Shown here piece after piece: positions 18,346 through 29,526 of a stretch of 64,000 nucleotides of DNA; the first letter of the stretch is position 1, and the number at the start of each line of letters is the position of its first letter. This DNA comes from Burkholderiales bacterium. GTDB taxonomy: Bacteria; Pseudomonadota; Gammaproteobacteria; Burkholderiales; Burkholderiaceae_E. The position numbers and the translations under genes are program-made. The stretch spans positions 1 through 64,000 of the forward strand of contig JAPLQE010000070.1 in the NCBI GenBank assembly GCA_026399835.1, written 5' to 3'. The notes under the pieces are model-generated. The model saw only the letters and a list, made by a program, of their open reading frames with translations. It did no database searches and was not told the DNA's origin.

Positions 18346-19121
18346 GGCGGCGCGCCGCGCTCGTGCTGATCGCCGCGACATGGCTCGCGGAGGCTGCCGG
18401 CGCGCAGGGCCTGGCGCCCGAGCAGCGCCGCTCGGGCTTCGAGTCGATGGGCTCCGCGACGCAGGCGATGCAGCGCGACGACGACGCCAACCCCGGCATG
18501 CTGTCGGTGCGCGACGGCGAGGCGAGATGGGGGCGACCCGAGGGCCCTGCCGCGCGCGCCTGCGCCGACTGTCACGGCGACGCCCGCCTGTCGATGCGCG
18601 GTGCGGCGGCCCGTCATCCCCGATGGGACGAGGCGCTCGGTCGCGCGGTCGGGCTCTCGCAGCGGATCGCGCTCTGCCGGGCGCGGCACCAGCAGGTGCC
18701 GGGCGGAGCGCCCGAAGGCGTCGAACGCCTGTCGCTGTCGGCCTGGGTCGCGCATGCGTCGCGCGGGCTGCCGGTGCGGCCCGATCCGGACCTGCGGCTC
18801 GATGCCGTCCGCGAACGCGGCCGGCGTCTCTTCGAGCGCAGGATGGGACAGCTCGACCTCTCGTGTGCCGACTGCCACGACGCGCGCTGGGGCCGGCGTC
18901 TCGGCGGCAGCACCATTCCGCAGGGCCACGCCAACGGCTACCCGCTCTATCGGCTCGAATGGCAGGCCCTCGGCTCGCTGCAGCGGCGCCTGCGCAACTG
19001 CATGAACGGCGTGCGGGCCCAACCCTGGCCGGCCGATGCGCCCGAGTGGGTCGAGCTCGAGGCGTTCCTGCAGGCGCGCGGTGAGGGGCTCCCGGTGGAG
19101 GCACCGGCCGTCCGGCCCTGA
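18342..19121 (+). CDS. soxA: SoxA, dihaem c-type cytochrome
   Basis: 259 aa with a short Sec signal. Two haem motifs are present, CADCH at about 67 and CADCH at about 178, the latter within LSCADCHDARWGRRLGGSTI. The C-terminal RLRNCMNGVRAQPW contains the Cys that ligates the active-site haem in SoxA. With SoxX it would couple a sulfur substrate to SoxY. The GTG start overlaps the soxZ stop. No soxB or soxCD follows within this window; the next gene is glpD-like after 59 bp. Confidence 0.85.
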   Translation: MRRRAALVLIAATWLAEAAGAQGLAPEQRRSGFESMGSATQAMQRDDDANPGMLSVRDGEARWGRPEGPAARACADCHGDARLSMRGAAARHPRWDEALGRAVGLSQRIALCRARHQQVPGGAPEGVERLSLSAWVAHASRGLPVRPDPDLRLDAVRERGRRLFERRMGQLDLSCADCHDARWGRRLGGSTIPQGHANGYPLYRLEWQALGSLQRRLRNCMNGVRAQPWPADAPEWVELEAFLQARGEGLPVEAPAVRP

Positions 19122-19180
19122 GCGCCGATCCGAGGCCGTCCGGGCTACCCGCGCGCCGGGATGCGACACTCGCGGTCCGT

Positions 19181-21396
<2,216 letters not shown>

Positions 21397-21430
21397 GGCT
21401 CGCGCCTCAGCCCGGCAGCACCTCGATCAG

Positions 21431-21460
21431 AAAAGAAAACGCCCCGCACGAGGCGGGGCG
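21431..21460 (-). terminator. Rho-independent terminator of the parvulin gene
   Basis: Stem CGCCCCGC (21440-21447) pairs with GCGGGGCG (21453-21460). On the minus strand the stem is followed by TTTTCTTTTC, a good U-tract. It ends minus-strand transcription from the parvulin gene 23 bases before it and may also stop plus-strand tadA transcripts. Confidence 0.85.
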
Positions 21461-21482
21461 TCCGAGGCGGGCGCTGTCCGGT

Positions 21483-22286
21483 CTACTGGACCCGGGCCTT
21501 CGCCTTGAGGTCGGTCTGCAGCGTCTGCACGCGGCGCCGCTCGAGTTCCTGCTTGATCTGCGGGCCGACCTGCTCCATCGGCGGCGGCGCCGGCTCGCGC
21601 ACGTCGTCCAGCCGGATGACGTGCCAGCCGAAGTCGGTCTTGACCGGCATGTCGGTGTACTTGCCCTTCTCGAGCTTGACCATCGCCTCGGAGAACGGCT
21701 TGACGAAGGTCTCCGGGCCGTTCCAGTCGAGGTCGCCACCCTTCTCGGCGGAGCCCGGGTCCTTCGACTTCTTCGCCAGCTCCTCGAACTTCACGCCCTT
21801 CTTGAGCTGCTCGATGATCGACTTCGCCTCGGCTTCGCTCTCGACGAGGATGTGCCGCGCGCGGTACTCCTTGTCACCGCCCGCGCCGCCCGCGCCCTTG
21901 GTCAGCTTGTCGTATTCGGCCTTGACCTCCGCCTCGGTCACCGGATTGTTCTTCAGGTGATCACGGATGACCGCGCGGATCAGGATGTCCTGGCGGGTCT
22001 GCTCGAGCTGGCGCTGCACCTCGGGATTGCGCGCCAGGCCCTTCTTCTCGGCCTCCTGCGCGAAGATCTCGCGGGCGATCAGCTCGTCGCGGACGGCGTT
22101 GCGCAGCTCGGGGGTGTCGGGCCGGCCCTGCTGGGTGAGCGCCGCGACGAACTCGTCGAGCTTCGACTTCGGTATCGCCTTGCCGTTGACGATCGCGGCG
22201 TTCTGCGCGTGTGCAGCGCCCGAGGCGAGCGACAGCGCGACGATCACGGCGGGCAGGGCGCGACGGAGTGATGCGTTCATGGCCAT
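21483..22286 (-). CDS. Exported parvulin-type peptidyl-prolyl isomerase
   Basis: 267 aa with a Sec signal peptide (about residues 1-27, ending AHAQ). An N-terminal helical SurA-like region precedes a rotamase domain: YRARHILVESEAEAKSIIEQ, then KKGVKFEELAKKSKDPGSAE, then GGDLDWNGPETFVKPFSEAM and TDFGWHVIRLDDVR. It would fold outer-membrane or periplasmic proteins. The arrangement parvulin-bolA-yciB on one strand is common in Burkholderiales. Two candidate ATGs lie six bases apart (22286, 22280). It ends at the terminator at 21431-21460. Confidence 0.9.
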   Translation of the reverse strand: MAMNASLRRALPAVIVALSLASGAAHAQNAAIVNGKAIPKSKLDEFVAALTQQGRPDTPELRNAVRDELIAREIFAQEAEKKGLARNPEVQRQLEQTRQDILIRAVIRDHLKNNPVTEAEVKAEYDKLTKGAGGAGGDKEYRARHILVESEAEAKSIIEQLKKGVKFEELAKKSKDPGSAEKGGDLDWNGPETFVKPFSEAMVKLEKGKYTDMPVKTDFGWHVIRLDDVREPAPPPMEQVGPQIKQELERRRVQTLQTDLKAKARVQ

Positions 22287-22371
22287 TGGGATGCGTGGGG
22301 GAGAGGGGACGGGCGGCGGCAGCGAGGTGCCGACGCGGCGGGGGAGAGCGGGCGGCGGGCAGTGCCGCGGG

Positions 22372-22659
22372 TCAGGGCCGGGCCTGCGCTTCGGCGGGCG
22401 ACCGGGCGACGATCACCAGCGCGTGGACGCGGTGCGGCATCCATTCCCGGACGGCATCATACACGAGGCGATGTCGGGCCACGGTGGAGGCGCCGTCGAA
22501 GCGCGGCGAGACGATCCGCACCGTGTAGTGGCCGGCGCCGCCGGCCGAGCCGGCATGACCGGCGTGCAGGTGGCTGTCGTCCTGCAGCTCGAGGCTGTCC
22601 GCCTCTGGAAAGGCTCCCGCGAAACGCTCGCGCAGCTCATCGAGGCTCGGGCGGGTCAC
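22372..22659 (-). CDS. BolA family protein
   Basis: 95 aa starting at a GTG that overlaps the yciB stop (GTGA). The BolA fold shows LELQDDSHLHAGHAGSAGGA, VRIVSPRFDGASTVARHRLV and YDAVREWMPHRVHALVIVAR. The His in the FDG..xxRHR region is the Fe-S ligand candidate when BolA proteins bind monothiol glutaredoxins. It probably acts in iron-sulfur handling or morphology control. Translational coupling with yciB is clear. Confidence 0.9.
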   Translation of the reverse strand: MTRPSLDELRERFAGAFPEADSLELQDDSHLHAGHAGSAGGAGHYTVRIVSPRFDGASTVARHRLVYDAVREWMPHRVHALVIVARSPAEAQARP

Positions 22660-23192
22660 GGCTGGGTGTCCTCGGCATAGCGCCCGATCCACAGCGCCTG
22701 GAGCACCACAAAGACCACCGTCAGCGCCAGGGTGCCGAAGACCTTGAAGTTGACCCAGACGTCGAGCGGGAATCGATAGGCGATGACGATGTTCAGCACG
22801 CCCATGCACGCGAAGAAGCCGACCCAGGCCAGGGTCAGCCGCTGCCAGATCGCGTCGGGGAGGGTGACCTGTGCCCCCATGATCGATCGCAGCGGGTTCT
22901 TTCCGGTGAAGCGCGGCGCGATCAGCAGGCCGGCCGCGAACAGCGCGTAGAGCACCGTCGGCTTCCACTTGATGAAGGTCTCGTCGTGGAACAGCAGCGT
23001 CATCCCGCCGAAGACGACGATGATGCCCAGGCTCGCCCACTGCATCGGCTCGACCTTCCGGCCGCTCAACCGCAGCCAGGCGATCTGCCCGACGGTCGCG
23101 ACGATCGCGACGCCGGTGGCGACATAGATGTCCGCCAGCTTGAACGCCGCGAAGAACAGCAGGATCGGGAAGAAGTCGAACAGCAGCTTCAT
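22656..23192 (-). CDS. yciB: Inner-membrane septation protein A family (YciB)
   Basis: 178 aa and about five membrane helices, the normal size for YciB/IspZ. Conserved stretches: LFDFFPILLFFAAFKLADIY at the start, GGMTLLFHDETFIKWKPTV, GKNPLRSIMGAQVTLPDAIW and LNIVIAYRFPLDVWVNFKVF. YciB affects cell-envelope integrity and septation in enterobacteria; the precise activity is unknown. It heads the yciB-bolA pair. The 215-bp gap to the plus-strand ligase at 23408 holds only a short tandem of CCTCGACGGCTCGC. Confidence 0.92.
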   Translation of the reverse strand: MKLLFDFFPILLFFAAFKLADIYVATGVAIVATVGQIAWLRLSGRKVEPMQWASLGIIVVFGGMTLLFHDETFIKWKPTVLYALFAAGLLIAPRFTGKNPLRSIMGAQVTLPDAIWQRLTLAWVGFFACMGVLNIVIAYRFPLDVWVNFKVFGTLALTVVFVVLQALWIGRYAEDTQP

Positions 23193-23407
23193 GGATGGAC
23201 TCGAGGGGGTACGCTCGGCATTCTAAGGGGCCGGGCGCCGATGCCCGCGGTCCCGGCGCGGCGACCCTGCTTGACGGGCGGGCATCGGCTGGCCACCATC
23301 CCGCCCTCGACGGCTCGCCCTCGACGGCTCGCCTGCGTGCGCGCCGCACGCCGTTGGTCCGTTCGGCACCCTTCCGCACCGACGGACCCCCTCCAAGGAG
23401 ACGCCCC

Positions 23408-25051
23408 ATGCAGGCCCTGATGATGGACATGCCGCTGCTCGTGTCCAACCTGCTCCGACACGCCGCACGGCACTTCTCCGATGTCGAGATCGTCTCGCGC
23501 CGGGTCGAGGGCGACCTGCACCGCTACACCTACGCGGATTGCCACGACCGCGCCGCACGGCTCGCGGATGCGCTGACCCGCCGCGGCGTGCACGTCGGCG
23601 ACCGGGTGGCGACGCTGGCCTGGAACGGCTACCGCCACATGGAGATCTACTACGCCGTCGCCGGCATGGGCGGCGTGATCCACACCGTCAATCCCCGTCT
23701 GCACCCCGAGCAGATCGCCTGGATCGTCAACCATGCGAACGATCAGTTCCTGTCGTTCGACCTGACCTTCCTGCCGATCGTCGAGGCGATCGCGGCACTC
23801 TGCCCGAACGTGCGCGGCTGGATCGCGATGTGCGATCGCGACCGGCTGCCGGCGAGCACGAAGGTGCCGAACCTGCTGTGCTACGAGGATGTCCTCGCCG
23901 AGGGCGGCGACACCTACGTCTGGCCCGATCTGGACGAGCGATCGGCCTGCGGGCTGTGCTACACGTCTGGCACCACCGGCAACCCGAAGGGCGCGCTCTA
24001 CAGCCATCGTTCGACGACCCTCCACGCGTACGCGGCCGCGCTGCCCGACGCGATGGGCTGCTCGGCCCGGGACTCCATCCTGCCGGTCGTGCCGATGTTC
24101 CACGTCAACGCCTGGGGCCTGCCGTACATCGCGCCGCTCACCGGCGCCAAGCTGGTGTTCCCGGGACCGGCGCTCGACGGCAAGTCGATCTACGAACTGC
24201 TCGAGAGCGAGCGCGTCACCTACTCGGCCGGCGTGCCGACCGTCTGGCAGGGGCTGCTGGCCTACGTCGGTGCCAACGGCCTGAAGTTCTCGACCTTCCG
24301 GCGCACGGTCATCGGCGGCTCGGCCTGCCCGCCCGCGATGATCCGGACCTTCCAGGAGCAGTACGGCGTCGACGTGATCCACGCCTGGGGCATGACCGAG
24401 CTGTCGCCGCTGGGCACGCTGTCGCGGCTGCAGAACAAGCACCTGGCGATGCCCGCGGCCGACCAGAACAAGCTGCTCGAGAAGCAGGGCCACGTGATCT
24501 ACGGCATCGACATGAAGATCGTCGGCGATGCGGGCGACGACCTGCCGTGGGACGGCAAGACCTACGGCGACCTCCTGGTGCGCGGCCCGTGGGTGGTCAA
24601 GGAGTACTTCAAGGGCGAGGGCGGCGACCCCCTGAAGTACGACGGCGAGGGCCGTGGCTGGTTCCCCACCGGCGACGTCGCGACCATCGACGCCGACGGC
24701 TACATGCAGATCACCGATCGCAGCAAGGACGTGATCAAGTCCGGCGGCGAGTGGATCAGCTCGATCGACCTGGAGAACCTGGCGGTCGCACATCCCGCGG
24801 TCGCCCAGGCCGCGGTGATCGGCATCGCGCATCCGAAGTGGGACGAGCGGCCGCTGCTGGTGGTCGTGAAGAAGCCCGGCGCCGAGGTCACGAAGGAGGA
24901 CCTGATCAGGTTCTACGAGGGCAAGATCGCGAAATGGTGGACGCCAGACGACGTGCAGTTCGTCGACGCGATTCCCCTCGGCGCGACCGGCAAGATCCTC
25001 AAGACGAAGCTGCGCGAGACCTTCAAGGACTACCGCTTGCCGGGCGTCTGA
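23408..25051 (+). CDS. Fatty acyl-CoA ligase (AMP-forming)
   Basis: 547 aa of the ANL superfamily. P-loop [19 protein letters not shown] near residue 181, A5 motif [13 protein letters not shown]7 [21 protein letters not shown]8 [20 protein letters not shown], and the catalytic lysine motif [15 protein letters not shown] at the end. It resembles medium/long-chain ligases of the AlkK type. It would activate a fatty or branched acid for the beta-oxidation genes downstream. AAGGAG sits seven bases before the ATG. The liv transporter begins 64 bp later on the same strand. Confidence 0.9.
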   Translation: MQALMMDMPLLVSNLLRHAARHFSDVEIVSRRVEGDLHRYTYADCHDRAARLADALTRRGVHVGDRVATLAWNGYRHMEIYYAVAGMGGVIHTVNPRLHPEQIAWIVNHANDQFLSFDLTFLPIVEAIAALCPNVRGWIAMCDRDRLPASTKVPNLLCYEDVLAEGGDTYVWPDLDERSACGLCYTSGTTGNPKGALYSHRSTTLHAYAAALPDAMGCSARDSILPVVPMFHVNAWGLPYIAPLTGAKLVFPGPALDGKSIYELLESERVTYSAGVPTVWQGLLAYVGANGLKFSTFRRTVIGGSACPPAMIRTFQEQYGVDVIHAWGMTELSPLGTLSRLQNKHLAMPAADQNKLLEKQGHVIYGIDMKIVGDAGDDLPWDGKTYGDLLVRGPWVVKEYFKGEGGDPLKYDGEGRGWFPTGDVATIDADGYMQITDRSKDVIKSGGEWISSIDLENLAVAHPAVAQAAVIGIAHPKWDERPLLVVVKKPGAEVTKEDLIRFYEGKIAKWWTPDDVQFVDAIPLGATGKILKTKLRETFKDYRLPGV

Positions 25052-25115
25052 TTCCGGTTATCATCAGCCGCAGCCGCTGCAGTCGACAGCGGCAGACGTT
25101 GCCAATACAGGAGAC

Positions 25116-26366
25116 ATGACGATGGGTACCCGTACCGCGATCTCGTTCGCGCTCGCAGCCGCCTTCGCCTCGAGCGCCGCATTCGCCCAGACGGGCACCG
25201 TCAAGGTCGCCTGGGTCGACCCCCTCTCCGGGATGATGGCGCCGCTCGGCCAGAACATGGTCCGCAGCTGGCAGTACGCCGCAGACCTCGCCAACCAGCA
25301 AAAGTGGGCCGGCGACGTCAAGTTCGAGGTCGTCCCCTTCGACAACAAGCTGAGCCCGCAGGAGAGCCTGACGGTCCTCAAGTCGATCATCGACCAGGGC
25401 ATCCGCTACGTCGCGCAGGGCAACGGCTCGGGCGTCGCGATCGCGCTGGCCGACGCGATCCAGAAGCACAACGATCGCAACCCCGGCAAGGAGATCGTCT
25501 TCCTGAACTACGCCGCGGTCGACCCCTCGCTGACGAACGAGAAGTGCAGCTTCTGGCACTTCAGGCTCGACATCAACGCCGACATGAAGATGGAGGCGCT
25601 GACCGCCTTCATGGCCAAGCAGCAGAACATCAAGAAGGTCTATCTGATCAACCAGGACTACGCGTTCGGCCACTCCGTCGAGAAGGCGGCCGAAGAGTAC
25701 CTGAAGCAGAAGCGCCCCGACATCCAGATCGTCGGCAAGGACCGCCATCCGCTCGCGCAGGTCCGCGACTTCGCGCCGTACGTCGCCAAGATCAAGGCCG
25801 CCGGCGCCGACACGATCATCACCGGCAACTGGGGCGCCGACCTCGCGCTGATGGTCAAGGCCGCCAACGACGCCGGCCTGACCGCCAACTTCTACACCTA
25901 CTACGCCGGCACCACCGGCGTGCCGACCGCGATGGGCGCCTCGGGCGCCAACCGCGTGCGGCAGGTGTCCTACTGGCATCCGAACGATCCGCAGGTCAAG
26001 GGCCAGGACATCGTCGAGGGCTTCAAGAAGAAGTTCAACGACGACTACTACACCATGGCGACCTACACCGCGTTCAAGATGCTCGGCGACGGGATCAAGA
26101 AGGCGAAGTCGACCGAGCCGCTCAGGGTCGCGTATGCGATGGAAGGCCTGAAGTTCACCTCGCTCAACGGCGAGGTCGAGATGCGCGCGACCGACCACCA
26201 GCTGCAGCAGCCGGTCTACATCTCGACCTGGAGCAAGGTCGACGGCAAGGCCGTCAAGTACGACCAGGAGAACACCGGCTACGGCTGGAAGACCGAGGCC
26301 CGCCTCGATTCGTACGTGGCCGCACAGCCGACCTCCTGCCAGATGAAGCGGCCGGCCAAGCCCTGA
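25116..26366 (+). CDS. Branched-chain amino acid-type ABC transporter, substrate-binding protein
   Basis: 416 aa with a Sec signal ending near AAFAQ. It has the type I periplasmic-binding fold (Peripla_BP_6): VAWVDPLSGMMAPLGQNMVR near the start, KSIIDQGIRYVAQGNGSGVA, and a hinge region around KVYLINQDYAFGHSVEKAAE. It delivers substrate to the LivHM permease encoded downstream. In this setting (acyl-CoA ligase upstream, beta-oxidation genes downstream) the ligand may be a carboxylic acid rather than leucine; this is inference. A GGCGCGCG/CGCGCGCC hairpin follows the stop. Confidence 0.9.
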   Translation: MTMGTRTAISFALAAAFASSAAFAQTGTVKVAWVDPLSGMMAPLGQNMVRSWQYAADLANQQKWAGDVKFEVVPFDNKLSPQESLTVLKSIIDQGIRYVAQGNGSGVAIALADAIQKHNDRNPGKEIVFLNYAAVDPSLTNEKCSFWHFRLDINADMKMEALTAFMAKQQNIKKVYLINQDYAFGHSVEKAAEEYLKQKRPDIQIVGKDRHPLAQVRDFAPYVAKIKAAGADTIITGNWGADLALMVKAANDAGLTANFYTYYAGTTGVPTAMGASGANRVRQVSYWHPNDPQVKGQDIVEGFKKKFNDDYYTMATYTAFKMLGDGIKKAKSTEPLRVAYAMEGLKFTSLNGEVEMRATDHQLQQPVYISTWSKVDGKAVKYDQENTGYGWKTEARLDSYVAAQPTSCQMKRPAKP

Positions 26367-26373
26367 GCCAGAC

Positions 26374-26396
26374 GGCGCGCGATCGCCTCGCGCGCC
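26374..26396 (+). other. Intercistronic hairpin after the binding-protein gene
   Basis: An 8-bp perfect stem (26374-26381 with 26389-26396) and 7-base loop lies eight bases after the binding-protein stop, without a U-tract. Such hairpins commonly keep the binding-protein mRNA more abundant than the permease part. The rest of the 120-bp gap shows nothing else. Confidence 0.5.
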
Positions 26397-26486
26397 GATG
26401 ACGCGCGGCGCGTCCGGCCCCCGGTCGGACGCCGCCTCGCGCCCCGTGGACGCTCGTCCGCATTCCAACCGCGACTCCCGACGGCC

Positions 26487-27434
26487 GTGGAATTCTTCCT
26501 GATCTCGCTGCTGAACGGCGTCAGTTACGGGCTGCTGCTGTTCATGCTCGCCTCGGGCCTGACGCTGATCTTCAGCATGATGGGCGTGCTGAACTTCGCG
26601 CACGCGTCCTTCTACATGATCGGCGCGTACTTCGCGTACCAGGTCAGCACCTGGGTCGGCTTCTGGCCCGCGCTGGTCATCGCGCCGCTGCTGGTCGGGG
26701 TGCTCGGGGCGCTGGTCGAGAAGTACGGGCTGCGCCGGGTGCACAAATGGGGGCACGTGCCGGAGCTGCTGTTCACCTTCGGCCTGTCGTACATCGTCGT
26801 CGAGCTGGTGCAGATCGTCTGGGGGCGGGCGGCCGTGCCCTACCAGGTACCCGCCGAGCTCCAGGGGCCGCTGTTCACGCTGTTCACCACCTCGTTCCCG
26901 AAATACCGGGGCTTCATGATGCTGGTCGCGGTGCTGATGCTGGTCGCGATCTGGCTGATGCTCACCCGCACCCGGATCGGGCTGGTGATCCAGGCCTCGC
27001 TGACCCACCCCGAGACGGTCGAGGCGCTCGGCCACAACGTGCCGCGCGTCTTCATGCTGACCTTCGCAGGCGGCACCGCGCTCGCCGGCCTGGCCGGGGT
27101 GATCGGCGGCAACGCCTTCGTGACCGAGCCGTCGATGGCCGCCCTGGTGGGATCGATCATCTTCGTGGTCACGGTGGTCGGTGGCATGGGCTCGCTCGCC
27201 GGAGCGTTCATCGCCTCGCTGCTGATCGGCGTGATGCAGAGCTTCGCGATCGCGGTCGACTATTCCGGCATCAAGCTCGCGCAGGACATCGGCTTCACGG
27301 TCACGCCCGCCACGCCGCTGTATTCGCTGTTCCAGCTCAGCGTCTCGCAGGTGGCACCGGTGCTGCCCTACCTGCTGTTGGTGCTCATCCTGATCTTCAG
27401 GCCCAAGGGCCTGATGGGCACGCGGGAGGGCTGA
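26487..27434 (+). CDS. livH: ABC transporter permease, LivH family
   Basis: 315 aa with about eight membrane helices. The N-terminus EFFLISLLNGVSYGLLLFML and the stretch MMGVLNFAHASFYMIGAYFA are LivH signatures; GGNAFVTEPSMAALVGSIIF and GGMGSLAGAFIASLLIGVMQ lie in the second half. It forms the membrane channel with LivM. The start is a GTG without a clear ribosome site, but the conserved N-terminus begins there. Four bases separate it from livM. Confidence 0.9.
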   Translation: MEFFLISLLNGVSYGLLLFMLASGLTLIFSMMGVLNFAHASFYMIGAYFAYQVSTWVGFWPALVIAPLLVGVLGALVEKYGLRRVHKWGHVPELLFTFGLSYIVVELVQIVWGRAAVPYQVPAELQGPLFTLFTTSFPKYRGFMMLVAVLMLVAIWLMLTRTRIGLVIQASLTHPETVEALGHNVPRVFMLTFAGGTALAGLAGVIGGNAFVTEPSMAALVGSIIFVVTVVGGMGSLAGAFIASLLIGVMQSFAIAVDYSGIKLAQDIGFTVTPATPLYSLFQLSVSQVAPVLPYLLLVLILIFRPKGLMGTREG

Positions 27435-27438
27435 TCCG

Positions 27439-28746
27439 ATGACCTCCTCCGTGCAGTCCGGGCGCCTGGTGCGCTTCCAGCCGCTGAACGTCGGCCGATG
27501 GCTCGTCTGGGGCCTGACCGCGCTGCTGTTCGCGGTCATACCGCTGATCTTCAGGTCCGGCTTCGCGATCACGCTGCTCTCGCAGATGGGCATCCTGATC
27601 GTGTTCGCACTGTCCTACAACATGATCTTCGGCCAGGGCGGGATGCTGTCCTTCGGCCACGCCGTCTATTCGGGGCTGGGCGCATTCTTCGCCATCCATT
27701 CGCTCAACTGGGTGGGGGCGGGCACGCTGCCGCTGCCGGTGTCGCTGATTCCGCTGGTGGGGGGCCTCTTCGGCGCGCTGTTCGGCGTGATCTTCGGCTA
27801 CGTGACCACCAAGAAGTCGGGCACGCCGTTCGCGATGATCACGCTCGGCCTGGGCGAGATGGTGTTCGCCGCCTCGCTGATGTTCCCCGGATTCTTCGGC
27901 GGGGAGGGCGGCATCTCGAGCGACCGGGTGGTCGGTGACCCCGTCCTCGGCATCAGCTACGGGCCCGCGATCCAGGTCTACTACCTGATCGCCGTCTGGT
28001 GCTTCGTCTCGATGATCGCGATGTTCGCGTTCTCGCACACGCCGCTCGGCCGGATCTCGAACGCGGTGCGCGACAACCCGGAGCGTGCCGAGTTCCTCGG
28101 CTACAACACGCAGCGCGTGCGCTACCTGGTGCTGATCGCCTCGGCCTTCTTCGCCGGCATCTCGGGCGGGCTGGCGGCGATCAACTTCGAGATCGTCACC
28201 GCCGAGAACGTGTCGGCGCTGCGCTCGGGCGGTGTGCTGCTGGCCGCCTTCATCGGGGGCGCGATGTTCTTCTTCGGGCCGGTGATCGGTTCGGTGATCT
28301 TCGTGCTGTTCGCCGTCGCGCTCTCCGAGTGGACCAAGGCCTGGCAGTTCTACCTCGGCGTGTTCTTCGTGCTGATGGTGATGTACGCGCCGGGCGGCGT
28401 CGCGTCGCTGATCCTGATGAACCTGCGGGTCGCGAAGTACCGGCTCTTCGCGCAGCTGCGCGATCCGTACGTCGGCGTCCTGATGACCGGAGGCGTGCTG
28501 CTGATCGGCATCATCCTGGTGGTCGAGATGAGCTACCACCTGACGCTGAACTTCGCCGCCGGCTCGAAGACCGCGATCTTCGGCTTCACGATGGATGGCG
28601 CCGACCCCGCATTCTGGGTCATGGCCTTCGGGATCCTGGTCTCGGGTGCGCTGTCGTTCGAGGCGATGCGCCGGTACTTCGCCCGTGAGTGGGGCGCGGT
28701 GCAGGAGAAGATCGAGGACCAGCTTCGGCGCGAGCAGCGCGGCTGA
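27439..28746 (+). CDS. livM: ABC transporter permease, LivM family, extended C-terminus
   Basis: 435 aa, longer than a typical LivM (about 320-360). The core carries LSYNMIFGQGGMLSFGHAVY, then TTKKSGTPFAMITLGLGEMV, GRISNAVRDNPERAEFLGYN and FAGISGGLAAINFEIVTAEN. About 90 extra residues at the end include two more hydrophobic segments (GVLLIGIILVVEMSYHLTLN; WVMAFGILVSGALSFEAMRR) and a charged cytoplasmic tail. It pairs with LivH. It lies in the operon livJ-H-M-G-F with 12 bases before livG. Confidence 0.9.
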   Translation: MTSSVQSGRLVRFQPLNVGRWLVWGLTALLFAVIPLIFRSGFAITLLSQMGILIVFALSYNMIFGQGGMLSFGHAVYSGLGAFFAIHSLNWVGAGTLPLPVSLIPLVGGLFGALFGVIFGYVTTKKSGTPFAMITLGLGEMVFAASLMFPGFFGGEGGISSDRVVGDPVLGISYGPAIQVYYLIAVWCFVSMIAMFAFSHTPLGRISNAVRDNPERAEFLGYNTQRVRYLVLIASAFFAGISGGLAAINFEIVTAENVSALRSGGVLLAAFIGGAMFFFGPVIGSVIFVLFAVALSEWTKAWQFYLGVFFVLMVMYAPGGVASLILMNLRVAKYRLFAQLRDPYVGVLMTGGVLLIGIILVVEMSYHLTLNFAAGSKTAIFGFTMDGADPAFWVMAFGILVSGALSFEAMRRYFAREWGAVQEKIEDQLRREQRG

Positions 28747-28758
28747 CGGACGGATGCG

Positions 28759-29526
28759 ATGACCCCTTCCTCACTGAAGCTGTCCGGCGTTCGCAAGAGC
28801 TTCGGCAAGACCGAGATCATCCGCGGCGTCGACCTCGACATCCCGAAGGGCGAGCGCCACGCGGTGATCGGACCGAACGGCGCCGGCAAGTCGACGCTGT
28901 TCAACCTGATCTCCGGCCGGTTTCCGGTCAGCGCCGGCCGCATCGAGCTCGGCGGCCGCGACATCACCGGCAAGAAGCCGTTCGAGATCAACCGCCTGGG
29001 GCTGTCGCGCAGCTTCCAGATCACCAACATCTTCCCGAAGATGTCGGTGTTCGAGAACATCCGCTGCGCGACGCTCTATCCGCTCGGCTACAGGTATTCC
29101 TTCTGGCATCGGCTCGACGCGCTGAAGGACGCGGGTGACCGGGCCGACGACATCGTCCGCAGGATCGGCCTGAAGGCCCGCAGCGACACGATGGCCGGCC
29201 TGCTCACCTATGCCGAGCAGCGCGCGCTCGAGATCGGCATCACCGTCGCCGGCGGCGCGGAGGTGATCCTGCTCGACGAGCCGACCGCGGGCATGAGCCG
29301 CTCGGAATCGGACGCCGCGGTCGAGCTGATCCGCCGGATGACGGAGGGCAAGACCTTGGTGATGGTCGAGCACGACATGAGCGTGGTGTTCGGGCTGGCC
29401 GACCGGATCTCGGTGGTGGTGTACGGGGAGGTCATCGCCTCGGACGCGCCGGCCCGCATCCGCGAGAGCCGCGCGGTGCAGGAGGCCTACCTGGGCACGA
29501 TGCTGACGGAGGACGCCCATGGCTGA
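28759..29526 (+). CDS. livG: ABC transporter ATP-binding protein, LivG family
   Basis: 255 aa. Walker A GPNGAGKSTLFNLISG near residue 38, Q-loop in SFQITNIFPKMSV, signature region LTYAEQRALEIG (LivG proteins often lack a perfect LSGGQ), Walker B VILLDEPTAGMS and the H-loop MVEHDMSVVFG. It powers import through LivHM together with LivF. Its stop overlaps the livF start by eight bases (29519-29526), indicating coupling. Confidence 0.92.
   Translation: MTPSSLKLSGVRKSFGKTEIIRGVDLDIPKGERHAVIGPNGAGKSTLFNLISGRFPVSAGRIELGGRDITGKKPFEINRLGLSRSFQITNIFPKMSVFENIRCATLYPLGYRYSFWHRLDALKDAGDRADDIVRRIGLKARSDTMAGLLTYAEQRALEIGITVAGGAEVILLDEPTAGMSRSESDAAVELIRRMTEGKTLVMVEHDMSVVFGLADRISVVVYGEVIASDAPARIRESRAVQEAYLGTMLTEDAHG

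Noticed and set aside
25023-27593. 856-aa minus-strand ORF across livJ and livH
   Set aside because: Antisense shadow; spans two well-defined plus-strand genes and shows no recognisable domain.
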